A stretch of DNA of 35,163 nucleotides from an uncultured Collinsella sp. (GTDB lineage: Bacteria; Actinomycetota; Coriobacteriia; Coriobacteriales; Coriobacteriaceae). Shown piece after piece: positions 23,910-31,890 of this stretch. Location: NCBI GenBank assembly GCA_902470065.1, contig CABRFA010000011.1, forward strand, positions 1 to 35,163, read 5' to 3'. Numbering within the stretch: position 1 is the first letter of the stretch; each line of letters starts with the position of its first letter. The position numbers were made by a program, and so were the translations under genes. A model generated the notes under the pieces. It was given only the letters and a program-made list of their open reading frames with translations. It made no database searches and was not told where the DNA came from.

Positions 23910-23938
23910 GGTATTCATGCACTATGAGAGGAAGCGCT

Positions 23939-24181
23939 ATGGACCGCTCCGAAATCTTCGACAAGATCGCCGAGGTCGCTGCTGACGTTCTGGGCGTCGA
24001 TGTTGCCGAAATTAGCGAGGAGACCACCTTTGACGACCTCGATGCCAACTCGCTCGAGCGCCTGCAGCTGGTTACGGCTATCGAGGACGAGTTCAACCTC
24101 GAGATCGATGACGAGACCCTGCTCTCGCTCAACTCTGTCGCCGACGCCGTCGACGCTATCGAAGCTGCCAAGGAGGCCTAA
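23939..24181 (+). CDS. acpP: Acyl carrier protein (NSL variant)
   Basis: ACP carries growing acyl chains on a phosphopantetheine arm during fatty-acid synthesis. The 80 residues are acidic and follow the standard four-helix pattern. The attachment site reads DLDANSLERLQLV, with Ser38 as acceptor, but the almost invariant Asp before it (DSL) is Asn37. The EDEFNLEIDDE segment of helix 3 is typical. The ATG at 23939 has GAGAGGAAG upstream; the longer frame beginning at 23702 runs out of plsX and is not credible. It is placed between plsX and rnc as in many bacteria. Confidence 0.93.
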   Translation: MDRSEIFDKIAEVAADVLGVDVAEISEETTFDDLDANSLERLQLVTAIEDEFNLEIDDETLLSLNSVADAVDAIEAAKEA

Positions 24182-24184
24182 GTC

Positions 24185-24910
24185 TTGGCTTTATCCGACC
24201 GACTTACGCGCGCCCAGGAAATCCTGGGCCACGAGTTCAACAATAAGGTGCTGCTGCGCGCGGCGCTTACGCATCCCTCGGCAGTCGAGGGCCAGCCGGT
24301 TTCTGCCAGCTATGAGCGCCTTGAGTTCTTGGGCGATTCCATTTTGGGCGCCGTGGTCGCACGCTCCCTGTTTGAGTCCTATCCCGAGTTTGACGAGGGC
24401 AAGCTCACCCGCCTGAAGGTGTCGCTTGTCTCGGGCGCTACGCTGTCCGAGGTTTCTCACGAACTGGGCATCGACGACATCATCATCTTTGGTGCCTCTG
24501 AGACCGGTACCGGTGCGCGCGGCCTGCATTCGGCGCTCGAGAACGTCTACGAGTCGCTCGTGGGCGCACTGTACCTGGATGCCGGCTGGGATGCCGCAGC
24601 GGAGTTTATCCATCGTACGCTTAAGCCGCATTTGGCTTCCGAGCGTGCCGAGCATCCTGCGAACCCCAAGTCGTTTTTGCAGGAGTGCGTGCAAGCCGAC
24701 GGTCACGAACCCCCGGCGTATAAGCTCGTTGGCTCCGAGGGCCCGGCGCATGCGCCCACCTTTACCGCTGTGGTGTTGATCGATGGTATTCGCCAGGGTC
24801 GTGGCTCCGGCTCCTCAAAGAAGGAAGCCGAGGGAGCTGCCGCGCTCGAAGCGCTCGACCGCATGGGTTACACCACCAACGGCGTGATTCTGAACAAGAA
24901 GCACGTGTAA
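24185..24910 (+). CDS. rnc: Ribonuclease III
   Basis: RNase III cleaves double-stranded RNA, processing rRNA precursors and mRNAs. The 241 residues have the signature YERLEFLGDSILG with Glu44, Glu47 and Asp51, a second catalytic segment LENVYESLVGALYLD and a C-terminal dsRNA-binding domain (NPKSFLQECVQADGHEPP to SSKKEAEGAAALEAL). The second segment normally reads DxxE; here the Asp is Asn120 while Glu123 remains, a notable change at a metal-binding position. The start is TTG, with AAGGAGG 8 nt upstream and only 3 nt after acpP. smc follows 10 nt later. Confidence 0.95.
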   Translation: MALSDRLTRAQEILGHEFNNKVLLRAALTHPSAVEGQPVSASYERLEFLGDSILGAVVARSLFESYPEFDEGKLTRLKVSLVSGATLSEVSHELGIDDIIIFGASETGTGARGLHSALENVYESLVGALYLDAGWDAAAEFIHRTLKPHLASERAEHPANPKSFLQECVQADGHEPPAYKLVGSEGPAHAPTFTAVVLIDGIRQGRGSGSSKKEAEGAAALEALDRMGYTTNGVILNKKHV

Positions 24911-24920
24911 GCGAGGAACC

Positions 24921-27900
24921 GTGTATCTCAAGTCCCTCACGCTCAAAGGGTTCAAGTCGTTTGCCGACCGCGCCCATATGACGTTTGAGCCGGGCCTGAC
25001 CGTCATCGTCGGTCCTAACGGCTCGGGAAAATCGAACATCTCTGACTCGATTCTGTGGGTCCTGGGCGAGCAGAGCGCCAAGCAGCTGCGCGGCCAGGCC
25101 ATGGAGGATGTCATCTTCTCGGGCTCGTCAGCGCGCAAGCCGGTGGGTGTCGCCGAGGTCACGCTGGTGCTCGATAACTCGGACCATATGCTGCCTGTCG
25201 ATTTTGACGAGGTCGCCATTACCCGTCGCATGTATCGCTCGGGCGAAAGCGAGTACCTTATCAACTCGAGTCCGTGCCGCCTGATGGACATTCAGGACAT
25301 CCTGCACGATTCGGGCCTGGGCAAGGATACGCATTCCATTATTAGCCAGGGCAAGCTCGACGCCATTTTGCAGAGCCGCCCCGAGGAGCGCCGTGCCCTC
25401 ATCGAGGAAGCCGCCGGTATCTCCAAGCACAAGCGGCGCAAGGAGCGTGCGCTCAAAAAGATTAAGTCGATGGACGAGCACCTGACGCGTGCCCGCGACA
25501 TCAATAAGGAAATCGCCCGTCAGCTGCGGCCGTTGGAGCGTCAGGTCGATCGCGCGCGCAAGTACAAAGAGCTGTCCTCGCGCGTGAACGAGCTTACGCA
25601 GATGCTGGCTGTCGACGAGCTGCGTTCGTTGCAGTCGCAGTGGAACGACCTGGAGAGCCGCTCCAAGGAAGGTGCCGCCGAGCTGGAGCTTGCGCAGTAC
25701 CGCATGGGCGAAAAGGAGCGCGAGCTCGAGAAGCTTCAGGTCATGCTCGAGGAAAAGGGCCTGTTTGTGGGCGACCTAGGCGAGCAGCGCCGTCATATGC
25801 AAGATGTTGTCGGCCGCATTAACTCCGACATGCGCCTGCTCGAGGAAAAGGGCCACAACATGGTGTCGCGCCTGTCTGACATGCGCGGACAGATTTCGAG
25901 CTCCGAGCATCAGCGTCGTCGCGTGGTCGAGGAGCTCGAGGACGCGCGTGCGCAGCTTGAGGAAGTGACCGGTGCGCATATGCAGGCCCAGGAGGACGTT
26001 GACGCCGCTGGTCCTGCCGCCGCTGAGCTCCACGAGCGTCGCGTTGCGCTTGACAATCAGATTTCGCAGCTCACGCGTGAGCAGCGCGATGTGCAGCGTG
26101 TGGCCGATAACGCCGCGCTCGAGCTCGCCAAGGTGAAGGATTCCTTGAGCAATGCCGAGGTCGAGGACAACATGTATGCCTCGCGCCTGGAGCAGATTGA
26201 CGAGCAGCTCGAGGAGGTCACGGCCTCGCTCGAGAGCCGTCGCGACCGCGCCGAGGAGCTTGAGGGCGCTCTTGAGGAAGCGCGCCAGGCTCAGGTCGAT
26301 GCGCGTGAGGCCACCGAGACGGCACGCGCGGCCCTGAAGGACCTGCGTGCCCGCGAGAGCGAGGCGCGCAACAAGTTGTCCGAGGTGCGCTCGGAGCTTT
26401 CCAGCCAAAAGAAACTCGATGCCCGCATGGCCGACAGCTCGCCGCTCGTGAGCCGTCTGGTGGGTGCGCTGGGCGACGATGTCTCGGGTCGTCTGGGCGA
26501 CGTGCTCGAGGCCCCGCGCGAGCTTGAGGGCCTGGTGGAGCAACTACTTGCCGGCGATATCGATGCGCTGCTGTTCGACGATACGTCCGCGCTTGAGCGT
26601 GCCGGTCATGCCGCTCTGGACCAGAAGAAGGCCTCGGGCGAGGCACTGCTGGTGGCGCGCGGCTTGAGCGGCTCTGCTGCTGCCGAGGGCGCTGCCGGTA
26701 CCCGTCTGGTTGATCGTCTGTCCGTGCGCGCAGGCTACGGACCCGTCGTCGAGGCGCTACTCGGCGGCTATTACGTGGTCGATGACTTGGCCGCCGCGCT
26801 GGCTGCGCCTGTCGTTGACGGTGTGACCTATGTGACCCCCGATGGCGCCCGCGTAAGCTGTGGCGGCCTTGTGCGTGTGGGCCTCGATGCCGGCGAGGCG
26901 TCGGGTGCTCTGGAGCGCAAGCGTCGCATTCGCGAGCTGGAGGGCTTGGAGCCCGATCTGGCTGCCGTGTTTGAGCATGTGTCGGATCAGGTCGTCGAGG
27001 CCAATGCGGCCGTTGAGGAAGCGCGTGCCGCTGAGGGCGATGCCGCCGGCGAGATCGCCCGTCTTGAGGGCGAGCGCCGCTCGTTGCTCTCCGAGATCGG
27101 CCGCTTGGAGCAAAGCGCCAACAATGCCGAGGTCGAGCGTGTGCGCATCTCCAAGCGCCGCGAGCAGGCCTCCGAAGCCGTTCGCGCTGCGCGCCCGCGG
27201 GTTGACGAGCTCACCCGTTCGCGTGACGAGGCTCGCGCGCAGGCAAGCAATCTGGGGTTGCAGATTGCCGAGGCCAACGACGAACTCGACCGCGTTCGCC
27301 GTGACGATTCCGAGGCTGCCGGCAAGCTCGCCGACGCCAAGGTTCGCCTAGCCCAGACGAGCGAACGCCTGCGTTCGCTGAAGGGCCGCGTGCCCGACCT
27401 GGAGCATCGTCTTGAGGGCATCGACCGTCGTATCCGCGGAACACGCCAGGCTTCGCGCTCGCTCGAGCTGCTGCGCCTGCGCGTCGACCCCATGCACGAA
27501 CGCTATTCGGCCCTGTTGGAACGCGCGTCGGATTGGGCAGCGCGCCTGCGTGACCAGGCCTCTCTGGAGGAGGCGGACTCCGCTTCGCTTAAGAAGACCA
27601 TCGAGGATGCCAAGGCGGAGGTTGCCCACGCTAAGGAGCGGGTCGATACCGCCTCCGCCACGCAAAACGAGTTCAAGGTCGCGCGTGGCAAGCTCGAGGT
27701 GCAGGTAGAGGCCGCCATTAAGGCCATTACCGCCGATGGCACCACGGTACTCGAGGAAGCGCTCATGCTTCCGGCGCCCACGGACCGCGATGCCGCCGAG
27801 CGCGAACTCAACCAGCTCGTGCGACAGATCAACAACCTTGGCCCTGTGAACCAGGTTGCCATGGAGGAGTACGAGCAGCTCAAGCGCCGCGCCGATTACA

Positions 27901-28457
27901 TCGAGGAGCAGCTGGCCGATTTGGAGAGCGCGCGCAAGGCGCTCACCAAGATCACGGTGGCCATCGACCGCAAGATGCGGAAGGCCTTCCTGGTGACGTT
28001 TGAGAAGGTCGACGCGAACTTCCGCGAGATCTTCGCTATGCTCTTCCCGGGCGGCCAGGCTCATCTGGAGATGACCGATCCCGAGCATCCTGCCGAGACG
28101 GGTATCGAGGTCGTGGCGCAGCCGCGCGGCAAGCGCATCACCAAGATGATGCTCATGTCGGGCGGCGAGAAGAGTCTGACGGCGCTCGCCCTGCTCTTTG
28201 CCGTGTATCGCACGCGCACGGTGCCGTTCTATGTGCTGGACGAGGTCGAGGCGGCACTCGATGACGCCAACCTGTCCAAGCTTATCGGCGCGCTCGATGT
28301 GTTGCGTTCCGATACGCAGCTCTTGGTTATCTCGCATCAGCGCCGTACTATGGAGGACGCTGACGTCCTCTATGGCGTCTCGATGCAAGCCGACGGCGTC
28401 AGTCGCGTCGTCTCGCAAAAACTCGATCGCGAAACCGGAAAGGTCGTGAATGCATAA
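24921..28457 (+). CDS. smc: Chromosome segregation ATPase SMC
   Basis: SMC dimers with ScpA/ScpB compact and segregate the chromosome. The 1178-residue protein has an N-terminal head with Walker A GPNGSGKSN (31-39), two long coiled coils, a central hinge (about 500-670, with VTYVTPDGARVSCGGLVRVG), and a C-terminal head with the ABC signature LMSGGEKSL (near 1079) and Walker B VLDEVEAALDD. The length is typical. The start is GTG with GAGGAA upstream; the stop overlaps the ftsY start by 1 nt (TAATG). ScpA and ScpB are not in the window. Confidence 0.98.
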   Translation: MYLKSLTLKGFKSFADRAHMTFEPGLTVIVGPNGSGKSNISDSILWVLGEQSAKQLRGQAMEDVIFSGSSARKPVGVAEVTLVLDNSDHMLPVDFDEVAITRRMYRSGESEYLINSSPCRLMDIQDILHDSGLGKDTHSIISQGKLDAILQSRPEERRALIEEAAGISKHKRRKERALKKIKSMDEHLTRARDINKEIARQLRPLERQVDRARKYKELSSRVNELTQMLAVDELRSLQSQWNDLESRSKEGAAELELAQYRMGEKERELEKLQVMLEEKGLFVGDLGEQRRHMQDVVGRINSDMRLLEEKGHNMVSRLSDMRGQISSSEHQRRRVVEELEDARAQLEEVTGAHMQAQEDVDAAGPAAAELHERRVALDNQISQLTREQRDVQRVADNAALELAKVKDSLSNAEVEDNMYASRLEQIDEQLEEVTASLESRRDRAEELEGALEEARQAQVDAREATETARAALKDLRARESEARNKLSEVRSELSSQKKLDARMADSSPLVSRLVGALGDDVSGRLGDVLEAPRELEGLVEQLLAGDIDALLFDDTSALERAGHAALDQKKASGEALLVARGLSGSAAAEGAAGTRLVDRLSVRAGYGPVVEALLGGYYVVDDLAAALAAPVVDGVTYVTPDGARVSCGGLVRVGLDAGEASGALERKRRIRELEGLEPDLAAVFEHVSDQVVEANAAVEEARAAEGDAAGEIARLEGERRSLLSEIGRLEQSANNAEVERVRISKRREQASEAVRAARPRVDELTRSRDEARAQASNLGLQIAEANDELDRVRRDDSEAAGKLADAKVRLAQTSERLRSLKGRVPDLEHRLEGIDRRIRGTRQASRSLELLRLRVDPMHERYSALLERASDWAARLRDQASLEEADSASLKKTIEDAKAEVAHAKERVDTASATQNEFKVARGKLEVQVEAAIKAITADGTTVLEEALMLPAPTDRDAAERELNQLVRQINNLGPVNQVAMEEYEQLKRRADYIEEQLADLESARKALTKITVAIDRKMRKAFLVTFEKVDANFREIFAMLFPGGQAHLEMTDPEHPAETGIEVVAQPRGKRITKMMLMSGGEKSLTALALLFAVYRTRTVPFYVLDEVEAALDDANLSKLIGALDVLRSDTQLLVISHQRRTMEDADVLYGVSMQADGVSRVVSQKLDRETGKVVNA

Positions 28458-29374
28458 TGGGATTCTTCGATGCTCTCTCGCGCGGACTTGAGCGAAGCCG
28501 CGAGGCCCTCAACGAGGTCTTCTACTTTGGCGGCGAGGTCGACGAGGATTTTTGGGAGGACCTGGAGGACACCCTCGTCATGGGTGACATGGGTGCCGAG
28601 ATCGCCATTCAGGTCTCTGATGACCTGCGCGATGCCGCGGCCAAGAAGAACCTCAAGACCGCTCCACAGCTTCGCCGTGCCCTGGCCGAGCAGCTTGAGC
28701 AGCACTTTGTGCCCATCGAGCGCGATCCGTTCTCCGATACGCCGAGCTGCGTGCTGTTTGTGGGCATTAACGGTGCCGGCAAGACCACGACGGTCGGTAA
28801 GATCGCGAGCGCCATGGCCGCCCGCGGCAAGAACGTCGTGATCGGTTCGGCCGATACCTTCCGTGCTGCCGCTATCGAGCAGCTCGATGTGTGGGGCCAG
28901 CGCGCTGGCGTCCCCGTCATCAAGCGCGACCGCGGCTCCGACCCGGCAAGTGTTTGCTACGACGTGCTCGACGAGGCCGACAAGCGCGGCAGCGACCTGG
29001 TGCTCATCGATACCGCCGGTCGTCTGCACACGAGCCCCGAGCTCATGCGCGAGCTTGCCAAGGTGGTCAATGTGACCCGTAAGCGCGCCGCCAATATGGC
29101 CGCCGGCCCCATGCCCGTCTATGTCGTGCTCGTGATCGATGCCGCAACGGGCCAAAACGGCCTCAACCAGGCGCTCGAGTTTAACGAGGCGCTTGGCCTG
29201 GACGGTATTATCATGACAAAGCTCGACGGCACGGCTAAGGGCGGTATTGCCATGGCCGTGGCCGAGAAGCTCAAGCTCCCGATCCTGCGCATCGGCGTTG
29301 GCGAGCAGGTCGATGACCTGCAGGAGTTCAATGCCAAAGATTTCTGCCGCGCCCTGGTGGGCGAGTCCAATTAA
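28457..29374 (+). CDS. ftsY: Signal recognition particle receptor FtsY
   Basis: FtsY is the membrane-associated GTPase that receives SRP-ribosome complexes. The 305 residues lack the long acidic A domain of proteobacterial FtsY and start almost directly with the N domain, as in many Gram-positives. The G domain shows GINGAGKTTTVGKIA (103-117), SADTFRAAAIEQL, LIDTAGRLHTS, TKLDGTAKGG and GVGEQVDDLQEF. Translation is coupled to smc by a 1-nt overlap. ffh follows 10 nt after, without the ylxM gene that separates them in Bacillus. Confidence 0.97.
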   Translation: MGFFDALSRGLERSREALNEVFYFGGEVDEDFWEDLEDTLVMGDMGAEIAIQVSDDLRDAAAKKNLKTAPQLRRALAEQLEQHFVPIERDPFSDTPSCVLFVGINGAGKTTTVGKIASAMAARGKNVVIGSADTFRAAAIEQLDVWGQRAGVPVIKRDRGSDPASVCYDVLDEADKRGSDLVLIDTAGRLHTSPELMRELAKVVNVTRKRAANMAAGPMPVYVVLVIDAATGQNGLNQALEFNEALGLDGIIMTKLDGTAKGGIAMAVAEKLKLPILRIGVGEQVDDLQEFNAKDFCRALVGESN

Positions 29375-29384
29375 GGAGTGACTA

Positions 29385-30860
29385 GTGTTTGATTCTCTGA
29401 GCGATCGCCTCAACGACACATTTGACCGCCTGCGCGGCAAGGGTAAGCTGACCGAGGCCGATATTACCTCTGCCATGCGCGACATTCGCATGGCGTTGCT
29501 CGAGGCCGACGTCAACTTTAAGGTCGTCAAGGAGTTTGTCGCCAAGACCAAGGAGCGCTGCATGACCGCCGAGGTCATGGAGTCGCTGTCGCCGGCGCAA
29601 AACGTCGTCAAGATCGTGCTCGACGAGCTCACCGAGATGCTCGGTTCCACCGAGAGCAAGCTCGTCTTTAGCAACCGCATTCCCAATGTCATCATGCTCG
29701 TGGGCCTGCAGGGCTCCGGTAAGACCACGGCGGCCGTAAAGCTTGCTTACCTGCTCAAGAAGCAGGGCCGCTCGCCGCTGCTCGCCGCGTGCGACGTCTA
29801 CCGCCCCGCCGCTGCCGACCAGCTGGCCACGCTCGGTGGCGAGATCGGCGTGCCGGTCTTCCGCGGTGACGGCGAGCATCCGGTCGACATCGCCAAGGGC
29901 GCCATCCAGGAGGCCGTCGACCACCTGCGTGACGTGGTCATCGTCGATACCGCCGGTCGCCTTCAGATCGACGAGCAGATGATGCAGGAGGCCGTGGACA
30001 TCAAGAAGGCCGTCAAGCCCGATCAGGTGCTGATGGTCGTCGATGCCATGACCGGCCAGGATATTGTCAACGTCGTCTCGACCTTCGCCGAGCGCACCGA
30101 CTTTGACGGCGTGATCATCTCCAAGCTCGACGGCGATGCTCGTGGCGGCGGCGCGCTTTCCGTGCGCCAGGTGACCGGTAAGCCCATCAAGTTCGTGAGC
30201 ATGGGCGAGAAACCCGATTCGCTGGAGCCGTTCTATCCCGACCGTATGGCCAAGCGCATCTTGGGCATGGGCGACGTCGTCGGCATCATCGAGAAGGCCC
30301 AGGAGGCAGCCGACGCCGAGCAGCTCGAGGCTGCCGAGCGCATGCTGCGCGAAGGCTTTACCATGAACGACATGCTCGACCAGATGAAGGCCGTCAAGAA
30401 GATGGGCGGCATGAAGGGCATCCTGGGCATGCTCCCCGGTGGTCAGCGCGCGCTCAACCAGATGGGCGGCAACCTGGACGAGGGCATCTTTGACAAGAAC
30501 GAGGCCATCATCATGTCGATGACCAAGGAGGAGCGCCTGCGTCCCTCCATCATCAACGGCCAGCGCCGCGCGCGTATCGCCAAGGGCGCCGGCGTGACCC
30601 CCACCGAGGTCAATAGCCTTATGAAGCAGTGGGGCGAGATGAACAAGATGATGGGCCGCATGCGCACGATGGCCAATCAGGCGCAGGCCGGCGGCAAGAA
30701 GGGCAAAAAGGGCAAGAAGGGCAAAAAGATGCGCATGCCCAATATCCCCGGTCTGGATGCCATGGGCCTGGGCGGCATGGGTGGCCTGGGTACGGGCGGT
30801 CCCAAGTCCGATATGGAGCTGCTGCGCCAGATGGAAGCGCAGATGCGTAATAAGAAATAG
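29385..30860 (+). CDS. ffh: Signal recognition particle protein Ffh
   Basis: Ffh binds 4.5S/6S SRP RNA and signal sequences and pairs with FtsY in co-translational targeting. The 491 residues show the N domain, G domain (GLQGSGKTTAAVKLA at 107-121, CDVYRPAAADQL, DTAGRLQID, SKLDGDARGGGA) and the methionine-rich M domain (about 300-435, with NDMLDQMKAVKKMGGMKG). It ends in a tail of GKK repeats and Gly/Met-rich sequence. The start is GTG with AAGGAG 8 nt upstream. The SRP RNA gene is not in the window. A bidirectional terminator follows. Confidence 0.98.
   Translation: MFDSLSDRLNDTFDRLRGKGKLTEADITSAMRDIRMALLEADVNFKVVKEFVAKTKERCMTAEVMESLSPAQNVVKIVLDELTEMLGSTESKLVFSNRIPNVIMLVGLQGSGKTTAAVKLAYLLKKQGRSPLLAACDVYRPAAADQLATLGGEIGVPVFRGDGEHPVDIAKGAIQEAVDHLRDVVIVDTAGRLQIDEQMMQEAVDIKKAVKPDQVLMVVDAMTGQDIVNVVSTFAERTDFDGVIISKLDGDARGGGALSVRQVTGKPIKFVSMGEKPDSLEPFYPDRMAKRILGMGDVVGIIEKAQEAADAEQLEAAERMLREGFTMNDMLDQMKAVKKMGGMKGILGMLPGGQRALNQMGGNLDEGIFDKNEAIIMSMTKEERLRPSIINGQRRARIAKGAGVTPTEVNSLMKQWGEMNKMMGRMRTMANQAQAGGKKGKKGKKGKKMRMPNIPGLDAMGLGGMGGLGTGGPKSDMELLRQMEAQMRNKK
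30693..30728 (+). repeat. Tandem repeat in the Ffh C-terminal tail
   Basis: An 18-bp unit (GGCAAGAAGGGCAAAAAG) is present twice in tandem, encoding four GKK triplets. Such in-frame repeats can vary in copy number between strains without breaking the frame. Confidence 0.8.
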
Positions 30861-30884
30861 TGCTGTAATTTCAGCTTGATATGG

Positions 30885-30918
30885 CAAAGGCCGCTCGGAA
30901 GCTACCGGGTGGCCTTTG
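30885..30918. terminator. Bidirectional terminator between ffh and the DUF134 gene
   Basis: A 14-bp stem (30885-30898 with 30905-30918, two G-U pairs in the plus-strand RNA) has an AAGCTA loop. T-rich sequence follows on the plus side, and the mirror structure serves the converging minus-strand gene. Confidence 0.75.
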
Positions 30919-30980
30919 TTGTTGGCTTTGATTGTTGGGTTGCGTTCAGTGTCGCGCCCCGAGTTCGCGGTGCCGTGCCG

Positions 30981-31745
30981 TTAGTGGCGGCCGCAGCCCT
31001 CGTGGCCCTCGTGCTCGTGATGGCCGTTGCAGCCACAGGACTCGCCATGCTCATGGGAATGCTCGTGGTCGTGACCGTGGCAGCCGCAGGTGGCCTCGCC
31101 GTTCTGTGCGAGCGTGCCGGCGATAAGGGCCTCGACGCACGCATCGCAGCTGCCCTGGGCTCCCGCATAGACGGTGATACCGGCTTGGGCAAGCGCGTTG
31201 ATAGCGCCACCGCCGATGCCGCCGCAGATGAGTGTGTCCACGTCGCCATTGGCGAGCAGACCCGCCAGCGCGCCGTGACCGGTGCCGCCGGTGCCCACGA
31301 CCTGCTCGTTGAGCACCTTGCCGTCCTGGATGTCATAGATCTTGAACTGCTCGCTGCGGCCAAAGTGCATAAAGATGTTGCCGTTGTCGTACGTGGTTGC
31401 CACCCTCATGGTGTCGACCTCCTTTGCTGGCCATGCGGCCGTTGTCGTGGTGATGGGGGAGTATGCGATATTGCCGCCCTCGATGATAATCGCCCGTCCA
31501 TTGACCAATGCGTTTGCCACCTTGCGATGCGCGCGGCTGCAGATTGCCGCCACCGTGGCGCGGGCAATGCCCATGTGCTGGGCGACTTCCTCCTGATTGA
31601 GTCCTTCCAGGTCGCACAGGCGCAGCACCTCGAGTTCGTCGATTGTCATGTCGATGGCGTCGCCGCTGGCTAGGCCGTCAGGGGTAAAGCCGCGGTATTC
31701 GGGGATGATCCCGACGCGGCGCAGTTTCTCGCGTCTTCCTGCCAT
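30981..31745 (-). CDS. DUF134 (UPF0251) DNA-binding domain fused to a NifX/NifB-type domain with His/Cys tail
   Basis: This 254-residue protein joins two families. Residues 1-90 are a DUF134/UPF0251 helix-turn-helix module (RRVGIIPEYRGFTPDG; IDELEVLRLCDLEGLNQEEVAQHMGIARATV). Residues 113-215 are a dinitrogenase iron-molybdenum cofactor-type domain (NifX/NifB, COG1433-like: RVATTYDNGNIFMHFGRSEQF, ICGGIGGGAINALAQAGI). Residues 219-254 form a tail with 11 His and 5 Cys. The ATG at 31745 follows AAGGAG by 5 nt; a GTG at 31751 lies inside that site. A second strong site, AAAGGAGG, and ATG at residue 113 could start the NifX part alone. No nitrogenase genes are near. I infer a metal- or Fe-S-responsive regulator; partners are unknown. 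Confidence 0.85.
   Translation of the reverse strand: MAGRREKLRRVGIIPEYRGFTPDGLASGDAIDMTIDELEVLRLCDLEGLNQEEVAQHMGIARATVAAICSRAHRKVANALVNGRAIIIEGGNIAYSPITTTTAAWPAKEVDTMRVATTYDNGNIFMHFGRSEQFKIYDIQDGKVLNEQVVGTGGTGHGALAGLLANGDVDTLICGGIGGGAINALAQAGITVYAGAQGSCDACVEALIAGTLAQNGEATCGCHGHDHEHSHEHGESCGCNGHHEHEGHEGCGRH
31407..31425 (-). promoter_or_regulatory. Internal ribosome binding site and start for a stand-alone NifX domain
   Basis: Read on the minus strand, AAAGGAGG (31425-31418) is followed 8 nt later by ATG (31409), exactly where the NifX-like domain begins (MRVATTYDNG). It would give a 142-residue protein ending at 30981, in frame with the fusion. The site is stronger than that of the full-length start. 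Confidence 0.65.
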
Positions 31746-31759
31746 GCGCACTCCTTATC

Positions 31760-31771
31760 TGACATATGTCA
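31760..31771. promoter_or_regulatory. Operator-like palindrome 1
   Basis: TGACATATGTCA is a perfect 12-bp palindrome lying over the predicted transcription start of the minus-strand DUF134 gene. It shares TCTGRCATATGTCA with the copy at 31811-31824. Confidence 0.65.
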
Positions 31772-31776
31772 ACAAT

Positions 31777-31804
31777 AGAATAGCGAACGCGCAGATTTGC
31801 GCAA
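31777..31804 (-). promoter_or_regulatory. Promoter of the DUF134-NifX gene
   Basis: On the minus strand TTGCGC (31804-31799) and TATTCT (31782-31777) are separated by 16 bp. The start would be near 31770, inside palindrome 1, with a ~25-nt leader. Confidence 0.6.
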
Positions 31805-31812
31805 GGAATTTC

Positions 31813-31824
31813 TGGCATATGTCA
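31813..31824. promoter_or_regulatory. Operator-like palindrome 2
   Basis: TGGCATATGTCA is a near-perfect copy of palindrome 1, located 8 bp upstream of the minus-strand -35 element. The two centres are 53 bp apart, about five helical turns. Confidence 0.6.
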
Positions 31825-31890
31825 GAAAAAGGCGATAGTGCTGCGTTTACGAATGCGGAGCCGTGCTGCCGTGCATTGCGTGTGCCGGCC

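Noticed and set aside
23702..23938. Upstream extension of the acpP frame
   Set aside because: It runs through the end of plsX and the intergenic palindrome; ACP begins at ATG 23939.
31746..31751. GTG 31751 as start of the DUF134-NifX gene
   Set aside because: It lies in the ribosome binding site (AAGGAG) that serves ATG 31745.
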